Shown: positions 1-3,915 of the stretch, piece by piece
How the letters are laid out: each line of letters begins with the position of its first letter
Numbering within the stretch: position 1 is the stretch's first letter
Source of the DNA: Deltaproteobacteria bacterium
GTDB lineage: Bacteria; Desulfobacterota_B; Binatia; Binatales; Binataceae
DNA: 5,404 nt
NCBI GenBank assembly: GCA_021827465.1
Contig: JAKAVX010000221.1
Span: 1 to 5,404 of the forward strand
Direction of reading: 5' to 3'
Program-made: the position numbers and the translations under genes
Notes under the pieces: generated by a model
Databases searched by the model: none
The model's input: the letters and a program-made list of their open reading frames with translations, nothing else
Told to the model about the DNA's origin: nothing

Positions 1-827
1 CCAACGGACGCTTCCTGCCGATCAACTGCGGCGCGCTGCCCGAGAACCTGCTCGAGAGCGAGTTGTTCGGCTACAAGCGCGGCGCGTTCACCGGCGCGAT
101 GCAGGACAAGGTGGGCCTGCTGAAGGCGGCGGACAAGGGCACCGTGTTCTTCGACGAAATCGGCGAGATGCCGCTCTCGCTGCAGGTGAAATTGCTGCGC
201 GCGCTTCAGGAGCGCGAATGCTATCCGCTCGGCTCAAACGAGCCGATATCCTTCGACGTCCGGGTGCTGTGCGCCACCAACCGAAACCTCGAAGCCGAAG
301 TAAAGGCCGGGCGGTTTCGCGAGGAACTGCTTTACCGCATCAACGTGATCACGATCGCGCTGCCCGGCCTGCGCGAACGCAAGGACGACATCCCGCTTCT
401 CGCCAACCACTTCCTCCTGAGGTTCGAGAAATCGCTCGGGCGCACTGCGATGCGCTTCTCGAAGGGCGCGATGCGCGCGCTTATCAACTACCAATGGCGC
501 GGCAATGTCCGCGAGTTGGAGAATACCGTCGAACGCGCCGCGATTCTCGCGGAAACCGACGTGATCCATTCCCACGACCTGCCCGACAAGCTCCGCGTCT
601 CGGTCGCCGCGCCGCCCGCCGAGGGGGATGACGCCAACTTCACGCTGGAGGACCTCGAGCGCGAGCATATCCGCCGCGTGCTCGCGAAAGTCGACGCCAA
701 CAAGGAGCGCGCCGCGCAAATCCTGGGAATTCACCTCTCCACGCTGTACCGCAAGATGCAGCGCTACCGGCTCGAAGCCGTGCCCGGCGGCGACGGCCCG
801 TCCCCGGAGGCGGCCAAGAGCGCCTGA
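1..827 (+). CDS. Sigma-54-dependent transcriptional activator, NtrC family (5' partial)
   Basis: This is the C-terminal part of a bacterial enhancer-binding protein. Such proteins use ATP hydrolysis to open promoters held by sigma-54 RNA polymerase. The frame enters from the window edge (first full codon at 3), so the ATG/TTG codons inside are not starts. 274 residues are visible. The GAFTGA sigma-54 contact loop is at visible residues 27-32, Walker B (TVFFDEIG) at 47-54, sensor I (CATNRNL) at 90-96, the [11 protein letters not shown] segment at 105-115, and sensor II (GNVREL) at 168-173. A linker follows, then a Fis-type helix-turn-helix at about 214-256 ([23 protein letters not shown]). The Walker A loop and any receiver or sensory domain lie upstream, outside the window, so the input signal cannot be named. 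The AAA+ and Fis domains are intact, with no frameshift. Only 79 nt separate the stop from tatA, but a hairpin and a promoter lie between them. Confidence 0.95.
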   Translation, partial: NGRFLPINCGALPENLLESELFGYKRGAFTGAMQDKVGLLKAADKGTVFFDEIGEMPLSLQVKLLRALQERECYPLGSNEPISFDVRVLCATNRNLEAEVKAGRFREELLYRINVITIALPGLRERKDDIPLLANHFLLRFEKSLGRTAMRFSKGAMRALINYQWRGNVRELENTVERAAILAETDVIHSHDLPDKLRVSVAAPPAEGDDANFTLEDLEREHIRRVLAKVDANKERAAQILGIHLSTLYRKMQRYRLEAVPGGDGPSPEAAKSA

Positions 828-829
828 AC

Positions 830-856
830 CCCGTCGCCATCGCGGTTGGCAACGGG
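830..856 (+). terminator. Hairpin just after the activator stop codon
   Basis: Arms 830-839 (CCCGTCGCCA) and 847-856 (TGGCAACGGG) pair over 9 of 10 positions, with one C/A mismatch and a 7-nt loop. The hairpin begins 2 nt after the TGA at 825-827. It has no run of T after it, so it is not a canonical intrinsic terminator. It may still stabilise the 3' end of the activator mRNA or assist termination. Its 3' arm overlaps the proposed -35 box of tatA. Confidence 0.5.
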
Positions 857-873
857 CGCTTGCGCGTTATAGT
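846..873 (+). promoter_or_regulatory. Candidate sigma-70-type promoter for tatA
   Basis: TTGGCA at 846-851 matches the -35 consensus at 5 of 6 positions. TATAGT at 868-873 matches the -10 consensus at 5 of 6. The spacer is 16 bp. Transcription would start near 880, giving a leader of about 27 nt before the ATG at 907. This is motif reading only. A sigma-54 promoter at the same place was considered and rejected on spacing. Confidence 0.5.
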
Positions 874-895
874 ATTTCCCTAGGCATATAGCCTC

Positions 896-900
896 GGAGA
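896..900 (+). promoter_or_regulatory. Ribosome-binding site of tatA
   Basis: GGAGA lies 6 nt before the ATG at 907. This is good Shine-Dalgarno spacing and fixes the tatA start. Confidence 0.8.
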
Positions 901-906
901 GCCTTT

Positions 907-1107
907 ATGGATCTTTTTGCGCCAACCCATCTGCTGGTCATCTTGGTTATCGTTCTGATCATCTTCGGACCGAGCAAGCTGGGAGACGTCGGCGGAGCCC
1001 TTGGAAAAGCGATTCGCGACTTCAAGCGCTCGATGAATGAACCCGACGATACCACTGCGAAACCGGCTGAGAAGACCAGCGAGCCGACCAACGTCGACAA
1101 AGCCTGA
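907..1107 (+). CDS. tatA: Sec-independent (twin-arginine) protein translocase subunit TatA/TatE
   Basis: This small inner-membrane protein (66 residues) would oligomerise to form the conduit through which folded twin-arginine substrates cross the membrane, working with TatC and usually TatB. Residues 8-20 form the short transmembrane helix. The FGP hinge is at 20-22, where E. coli TatA has FG at 20-21. Residues 23-44 form an amphipathic helix (KLGDVGGALGKAIRDFKRSM). A polar, charged, low-complexity tail completes the protein. The polar residue at position 8, Gln in E. coli TatA, is His here. TatB is less likely because the protein is short and lacks a long charged C-terminal helical region. 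The ATG is supported by GGAGA 6 nt upstream. tatB and tatC are not in the window, so the gene stands apart from any tat operon on this side. It is probably monocistronic: it has its own promoter, and a strong terminator lies 100 nt downstream. Confidence 0.93.
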   Translation: MDLFAPTHLLVILVIVLIIFGPSKLGDVGGALGKAIRDFKRSMNEPDDTTAKPAEKTSEPTNVDKA

Positions 1108-1206
1108 GCGGTGAGCGCTCGATCGGAAACCCGCTTGGGGTCATTCTCGCCCGTGCCCCCGCGAGCGTCCCTGCCTTAGTCTAGCTATCTTCCTTCGCAT
1201 ATCGGT

Positions 1207-1265
1207 CGCCTGAGCGTCTGGCGAGCGCCATCCAGCGATGGCGCTCATCGCCCAGGCGTTTTTTT
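1207..1265 (+). terminator. Strong intrinsic terminator downstream of tatA
   Basis: A perfect 10-bp stem (GAGCGCCATC 1223-1232 with GATGGCGCTC 1237-1246) is closed by the tetraloop CAGC. It is extended at the base by CGCCTG 1207-1212 with CAGGCG 1253-1258, and possibly GGC 1220-1222 with GCC 1250-1252. Seven T residues (1259-1265) follow directly. This is a textbook plus-strand rho-independent terminator. The tatA stop is 100 nt upstream, so the tatA mRNA would carry a roughly 150-nt 3' UTR, unless a separate small transcript also ends here. Confidence 0.9.
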
Positions 1266-1269
1266 GCGC

Positions 1270-1281
1270 GCGCGGCCGCGC
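1270..1281. repeat. 12-bp perfect palindrome (GCGCGGCCGCGC)
   Basis: This self-complementary GC-only sequence starts 5 bp after the terminator T-run. It marks the start of a long gene-free stretch. It may be chance in a GC-rich intergenic region; no function is assigned. Confidence 0.5.
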
Positions 1282-1292
1282 ACGCACATCAG

Positions 1293-1374
1293 GGACCCCT
1301 TCGGGTGTCCGAACCGGCGTGTCGGCCTAGCACGTCCGGCCGGGGCCGACGACGCTCAAAAAGCGTCGCCCCGG
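1293..1374 (+). other. Three contiguous hairpins: candidate structured RNA or leader element
   Basis: The gene-free stretch 1266-1506 contains three consecutive stem-loops. H1 (1293-1310) pairs GGAC with GTCC and CC with GG across one mismatch, closed by a cUUCGg tetraloop. H2 (1314-1339) pairs CCGGCGTG with CACG/CCGG, 8 bp with one bulged T and a 9-nt loop. H3 (1340-1374) pairs CCGGGGC with GCCCCGG and GACGCT with AGCGTC, 13 bp with a CGAC bulge and the loop CAAAA. Only GAA separates H1 from H2, and nothing separates H2 from H3. The UUCG loop reads in the plus direction, which suggests plus-strand transcription. The element lies downstream of a terminator and 132 nt before the kinase start. 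I do not recognise a known RNA family (it is not tRNA, SRP RNA, tmRNA or a riboswitch known to me). A DNA-level role, or GC-driven chance pairing, remains possible. Confidence 0.45.
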
Positions 1375-1438
1375 GATGCCGAAAGCGGGGCAACATAGCC
1401 CACAAGAGCCCTCATGGATAAGCAGTCTTTCCATCTCG

Positions 1439-1475
1439 TCTAGGTAGTTTTCCCTAGGTTTCTAGGCACTTTCCC
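1439..1475. repeat. CTAGG / TTTCCC repeat cluster upstream of the kinase
   Basis: Two imperfect direct repeats, TCTAGGTAGTTTTCCC (1439-1454) and TCTAGGCACTTTCCC (1461-1475), lie 22 bp apart, about two helical turns. A third CTAGG, as CCCTAGG, sits between them (1452-1458). The repeats end 31 bp before the GTG start of the kinase. They look like a multi-site operator or activator-binding region, but the binding protein is unknown. A near-identical TAGT(A)TTTCCCTAGG block occurs at 870-884 in the tatA promoter. Confidence 0.5.
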
Positions 1476-1506
1476 GATTGGGCCGGGTCCCCCTGTTCGT
1501 TAGGGT

Positions 1507-2481
1507 GTGGAGCGTCATCGGCTCATCGCGAGTCAGCCGGCGGCGAAGGAAGCGAAACGAACCCAAAGGGAACTCTTGGCAGCGTTCTCAAAATATCGGC
1601 CGATTCCAGTTCCATCCCGAAGCAACGCGCCGGTTGACGCGGCCGCGAATGCCCGCGGATGGGACCAGGGAGTGCGGCTGGAAGCGCTGGCCAACCTCGC
1701 CCACGAGCTGAGGACCCCGGTTCAGGTCCTGCTCGGCTATCTCGAAGTTCTCCGGGACGATCTGGGGCAGGAACTGGGCGACAAAACCCGCGAGATAATC
1801 GAGCGGATGAACGCCAATGTTCACGATCTCGCGCAGACGGTCGAGAACTTGATGCAGTTCGCAACTGCGGCTGCGAACGCCCAAACGAGGACCGAGGAAG
1901 TTTTCCACGTCAGCGAACTGATCGACGAATTGACGCCGGCACTGGAAGCGGCCAACCGCGGCAAGGGCCTGGATATCGAGATCGTGACGGCGAGCGCACC
2001 CGAGACTATCGGATGTCCGCGCAAGCCGCTGCGGGTCATCCTGGCCAACCTCGCCTCCAATGCGGTGAAATTCACCGTCTCCGGCAAGGTGACTATCTCG
2101 GTCACCGAGGGCCGTGCGCCCAACGGTGCCGAGGCGGTCGTGCTCGAAGTGGCCGACACCGGACCAGGAATCGCACCGGATGAAATCGAGCGCGCGTTCG
2201 AGTCGCTGAGTCAGCTTTCCAATTCGAGCGCGCGGCGTCACCGCGGCCTTGGATTGGGACTTTCGGTGGTGCATCAGAACGTCGGCGCGTTGGGCGGGAC
2301 GATAGAGGTGCAGACCGCTCCGGGCCAAGGCGCCTCTTTCAGGGCAACCGTTCCATGCCGGATTCTCCGGCGGGCCGGCACGAAGAGCTTCGCTCGAAAA
2401 TTTCAAGGCGCCGCCAGAATCACCGCTGCGCAAGTCCAGATTGGCGACGCTAAGCCAGGCCGCCAAATCCATCACCCGTAA
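1507..2481 (+). CDS. Soluble sensor histidine kinase, no recognisable sensor domain (orphan)
   Basis: A 324-residue histidine kinase core. The H-box is LANLAHELRTPVQVLLGYLE (61-80) with phospho-acceptor H66, followed by a dimerisation helix to about 125. The HATPase_c domain has an N-box (NLASNAVKF, N185), G1 (DTGPG, 217-221), an F-box near F231 and G2 (GLGLGLS, 247-253). No transmembrane segment or sensory fold is evident; only about 55 residues precede the H-box region. A basic tail (about 285-324) follows the catalytic domain and is atypical. The start is uncertain. GTG 1507 is the first start after an in-frame TAG at 1501 but has AGGG only 1 nt away. TTG 1576 has AAGGGA 4 nt upstream and would remove 23 residues. 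No response regulator lies next to it on the same transcript; the upstream activator is separated by tatA and a terminator. Target and signal are unknown. Confidence 0.9.
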   Translation: MERHRLIASQPAAKEAKRTQRELLAAFSKYRPIPVPSRSNAPVDAAANARGWDQGVRLEALANLAHELRTPVQVLLGYLEVLRDDLGQELGDKTREIIERMNANVHDLAQTVENLMQFATAAANAQTRTEEVFHVSELIDELTPALEAANRGKGLDIEIVTASAPETIGCPRKPLRVILANLASNAVKFTVSGKVTISVTEGRAPNGAEAVVLEVADTGPGIAPDEIERAFESLSQLSNSSARRHRGLGLGLSVVHQNVGALGGTIEVQTAPGQGASFRATVPCRILRRAGTKSFARKFQGAARITAAQVQIGDAKPGRQIHHP

Positions 2482-2494
2482 ATCAATCGGTGCT

Positions 2495-2512
2495 TCGCCC
2501 TATCGGGGGCGA
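2495..2512 (+). other. Small hairpin abutting the microprotein Shine-Dalgarno
   Basis: TCGCCC (2495-2500) pairs with GGGCGA (2507-2512) around a 6-nt loop, with a possible extra T-G pair. It follows the kinase stop by 13 nt and its 3' arm overlaps the first two bases of the GAGAGGGG ribosome-binding site. It could be a weak kinase terminator or modulate translation of the downstream small ORF. Confidence 0.35.
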
Positions 2513-2518
2513 GAGGGG
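2511..2518 (+). promoter_or_regulatory. Strong ribosome-binding site for the 33-codon ORF
   Basis: The purine run GAGAGGGG ends 7 nt before the ATG at 2526. It is one of the best Shine-Dalgarno sequences in the window, stronger than those of the kinase, ferredoxin or reductase. It is the main evidence that the following small ORF is translated. Confidence 0.6.
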
Positions 2519-2525
2519 CACGACC

Positions 2526-2627
2526 ATGGGCCTGTTAAGGGGATTCGAGACGTGTCTGCTGATCTACGCGATGCTGTACTGCGGAGCGCTGGTTATCGAC
2601 TGGCTGGACGGCCGCTTCTGGAATTGA
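2526..2627 (+). CDS. Putative single-pass membrane microprotein, 33 residues
   Basis: A short ORF starting at ATG 2526 and ending at TGA 2625-2627. The product begins MGLLRGFETC, has a hydrophobic stretch over about residues 9-24 (TCLLIYAMLYCGALVI), and ends DWLDGRFWN. That fits one short transmembrane helix, with Arg5 and Glu8 before it and a Trp/Asp-containing tail after it. Two Cys (10 and 19) lie in or at the edge of the helix. Support for coding comes from GAGAGGGG 7 nt upstream and from 27 of 33 codons ending in G or C, as in neighbouring genes. It starts 44 nt after the kinase stop on the same strand, so it may be co-transcribed with it. I do not recognise a family. The same bases are also open in another plus-strand frame with a less natural protein. 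A role as a small membrane partner of the kinase is only a guess. Confidence 0.55.
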   Translation: MGLLRGFETCLLIYAMLYCGALVIDWLDGRFWN

Positions 2628-2703
2628 CGCCCCGTCGCTCGCGACACGTGATTGCCACGGACCCGAAACGCGGGTCTTCCGCGCGCGGCAAAACGGCGTC
2701 AAT
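2623..2703. repeat. Nested inverted repeats between convergent genes
   Basis: Three inverted pairs share one centre. The outer pair is ATTGACGCC (2623-2631) with GGCGTCAAT (2695-2703), 9 bp perfect. The middle pair is TTGCC (2652-2656) with GGCAA (2687-2691). The inner pair is GACCCG (2660-2665) with CGGGTC (2671-2676) around AAACG. The left side also holds a small GTCG-CTCG-CGAC hairpin (2634-2645). The outer left arm overlaps the stop codon of the small ORF. It could act as a transcript-end structure or a separate structured RNA; no T-run follows any arm. Confidence 0.5.
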
Positions 2704-2725
2704 CCGGGCGCGCGTTCATCCGGCA

Positions 2726-2756
2726 CCCCGCCTTGGAAGCGCGAGCGCCCGCGGGG
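2726..2756 (-). terminator. Hairpin immediately after the lexA stop codon
   Basis: CCCCGC (2726-2731) pairs with GCGGGG (2751-2756). On the minus strand it begins 1 nt after the lexA TAA (2758-2760). The 19-nt loop contains further GCGC/GCGC self-complementarity. No T-run follows, so this is a possible weak terminator or 3'-end stabiliser rather than a classical intrinsic terminator. Confidence 0.4.
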
Positions 2757-2757
2757 A

Positions 2758-3372
2758 TTAGCGATAGCGGCGCATCAGGCCCACGACCACGCCGCGTATG
2801 CGCAAATCTCCCTCGTTCACGTAGATAGGATCCATCGCGGAATTGGCGGGCTGGAGCCGAATCCTGCCGTCTCCCTCGCGATAGTAACGCTTGACCGTGG
2901 CTTCGTTGCCGAGGAGCGCGACGACGGTCTCGCCGTTGCTCGCGATATCGCGGCCTTCGACGATTATGTAGTCGCCGTCGCGAATCCCGTCCTCTATCAT
3001 CGATTCGCCCTTCACTCTCAGGCAGAAGGTATCGTCGCGACGAACGAAGTCCTCAGGAACCGAGATCGTCTCCTGCGATTCGACTGCTTCGATCGGATGG
3101 CCGGCCGCGACTTGGCCGAGCAAGGGCACCTCGTGAGGCGCCATCGGATGCTCGCGACCGTTGGAAACCTCGAGCGCGCGGCTGTGATTGTGCTCGCGCC
3201 TGATCACGCCCTTCTGCTCGAGATTTCTGAGATGCTTATGAACGGTCGCGAGCGATGAGAGCCCGAAATACTGCCCCACTTCCGCGAGGGTGGGCGCATA
3301 TCCATGCTCGCTGATATAGTTTTGCAGGAAGTCGACCATCTGCTTTTGCCGCTTCGTCAAAGTAGCCATCAT
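2758..3372 (-). CDS. lexA: LexA, SOS-response repressor and self-cleaving serine peptidase
   Basis: LexA represses DNA-damage genes until RecA filaments stimulate its self-cleavage. The 204 residues match the usual length (E. coli about 202). The N-terminal winged-helix DNA-binding domain covers about 1-65 (LTKRQKQMVDFLQNYISEHG, then PTLAEVGQYFGLSSLATVHKHLRNLEQKG). The cleavage site is Ala90-Gly91 in LGQVAAGHPIEA. The S24 peptidase domain carries catalytic Ser124 (KGESMIEDGI) and Lys161 (NEATVKRYYRE), so the protein should be cleavable. GAGGA (minus strand, 3386-3382) lies 9 nt before the first of two tandem ATG codons; the second (MATLTKRQ) is also possible. The gene is divergent from the ferredoxin gene and convergent with the kinase and microprotein side. 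Autoregulation is expected for the family. No E. coli-type CTGT-N8-ACAG or Gram-positive GAAC-N4-GTTC box is visible in the upstream region, so the operator is of another type. Confidence 0.97.
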   Translation of the reverse strand: MMATLTKRQKQMVDFLQNYISEHGYAPTLAEVGQYFGLSSLATVHKHLRNLEQKGVIRREHNHSRALEVSNGREHPMAPHEVPLLGQVAAGHPIEAVESQETISVPEDFVRRDDTFCLRVKGESMIEDGIRDGDYIIVEGRDIASNGETVVALLGNEATVKRYYREGDGRIRLQPANSAMDPIYVNEGDLRIRGVVVGLMRRYR

Positions 3373-3381
3373 CGCTCGCCA

Positions 3382-3386
3382 TCCTC
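3382..3386 (-). promoter_or_regulatory. Ribosome-binding site of lexA
   Basis: GAGGA, read on the minus strand, lies 9 nt before ATG 3372 and 12 nt before the second ATG. This favours the first start slightly. Confidence 0.65.
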
Positions 3387-3404
3387 ACGCTTCCCGTTTT
3401 ACCA

Positions 3405-3433
3405 ATCGTGGCGAAACAAGAGCGAAAATTCAA
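3405..3433 (-). promoter_or_regulatory. Candidate lexA promoter with GCGAAA direct repeat in the spacer
   Basis: On the minus strand a -35-like TTGAAT (3433-3428) and a weak -10-like CACGAT (3410-3405) are separated by 17 bp. That spacer begins and ends with the same hexamer: GCGAAA on the plus strand at 3411-3416 and 3422-3427, 11 bp apart, one helical turn. A same-face direct repeat inside a lexA promoter is a reasonable candidate operator. The direct-repeat geometry resembles the GTTC-N7-GTTC boxes known from alphaproteobacteria, although the sequence differs. The assignment is inference. Confidence 0.35.
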
Positions 3434-3459
3434 GAAGCCATACAAACCATCCAAAAACC

Positions 3460-3472
3460 GGGGTTTAACCCC
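3460..3472. promoter_or_regulatory. 13-bp palindrome GGGGTTTAACCCC in the lexA-fdx intergenic region
   Basis: A perfect inverted repeat (GGGGTT-T-AACCCC) centred at 3466. It lies 35 nt before the ferredoxin ATG and about 30 bp upstream of the proposed lexA -35 box. This is a typical operator position for the ferredoxin-reductase pair or for the divergent region. The regulator is unknown. Confidence 0.4.
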
Positions 3473-3507
3473 AAGCCAACGACGCATATCCTGAAACCGG
3501 AACCGTT

Positions 3508-3882
3508 ATGGCCAAGCTTCGCATAATCTTCGAAACCGGCAGTCCTGAACGCGAAATCGAGTTCAACCCTGCCGACGCGCCTTTCCATCACGATGGACGT
3601 CCCGGCTCGATATTGGACATCATGCTCGGGCACAAAATTCATCTCGAACACGCCTGCGGCGGCAATTGCGCATGCACTACCTGCCATGTGGTCGTGAAAC
3701 AGGGCTTTGACAGGCTTACCGAAGCCGAGGAACAGGAAGAGGACATGCTCGACAAGGCGCCCGGCCTGACGCCGAACTCGCGCCTCGGATGCCAGGCGGT
3801 GGTTGAGGACCCCAACGCCGAAATCACGATTCTGGTGCCGAAATACACGATAAACCTGGTCAGCGAGAGCGCCGACGAGTAG
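3508..3882 (+). CDS. fdx: 2Fe-2S ferredoxin, ISC/adrenodoxin type
   Basis: A cytosolic one-electron carrier of 124 residues with a beta-grasp fold and a [2Fe-2S] cluster. The cluster motif is CGGNCACTTCH (50-60). By comparison with E. coli Fdx the ligands are C50, C56, C59 and C95, and C54 is the extra conserved cysteine of this family. The segment LTEAEEQEEDMLDKAPGLTPNSRLGCQ (70-96) is typical of ISC/adrenodoxin-type proteins, including the acidic partner-binding helix. At 124 residues it is a little longer than E. coli Fdx (about 111), with a longer N-terminal half and an acidic tail. GGA lies 6 nt before ATG 3508, a modest ribosome-binding site. Its neighbour is a reductase-like gene 33 nt downstream on the same strand rather than hscA/iscX. 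This favours an electron-transfer pair over a classic iron-sulphur assembly operon. The gene symbol is by family only. Confidence 0.9.
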   Translation: MAKLRIIFETGSPEREIEFNPADAPFHHDGRPGSILDIMLGHKIHLEHACGGNCACTTCHVVVKQGFDRLTEAEEQEEDMLDKAPGLTPNSRLGCQAVVEDPNAEITILVPKYTINLVSESADE

Positions 3883-3915
3883 ACCGGTCGGTCCGCATCG
3901 ACGCCAGATCATGAT

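Noticed and set aside
847..863. Possible sigma-54 promoter (TGGCA ... TTGC) before tatA, tempting next to a sigma-54 activator gene
   Set aside because: The GG (848-849) and GC (862-863) elements are separated by 12 nt; sigma-54 promoters need 10. A sigma-70-type promoter fits the same bases better.
1414..1443. Nine-codon ORF (MDKQSFHLV) that might be a leader peptide of the kinase
   Set aside because: No Shine-Dalgarno, no run of regulatory codons, and its stop lies in the CTAGG repeat; likely chance.
1491..1505. T-arm-like CCCT-GTTCGTT-AGGG just before the kinase start, suggesting a tRNA end
   Set aside because: The stem is only 4 bp, and no acceptor, D-arm or anticodon arm can be placed around it.
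1478..1711. Alternative plus-strand ORF overlapping the kinase N-terminus
   Set aside because: Arg/Ser-rich composition typical of an out-of-frame reading; the overlapping frame carries the clear H-box.
1588..2475. Long minus-strand open frame (295 codons) antiparallel to the kinase
   Set aside because: Mirror frame of a GC-rich gene; no recognisable motif, and the plus strand encodes a complete kinase core.
2441..2761. 106-codon plus-strand ORF spanning the end of the kinase and the repeat region
   Set aside because: It starts inside the kinase, runs through the inverted repeats, has low-complexity Arg/Ala/Ser content and no ribosome-binding site. The 33-codon ORF within this interval is better supported.
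3911..3915. Earlier ATG (3911) as start of the reductase
   Set aside because: It is out of frame with the reductase and meets a TGA after one codon (ATG ATA TGA).
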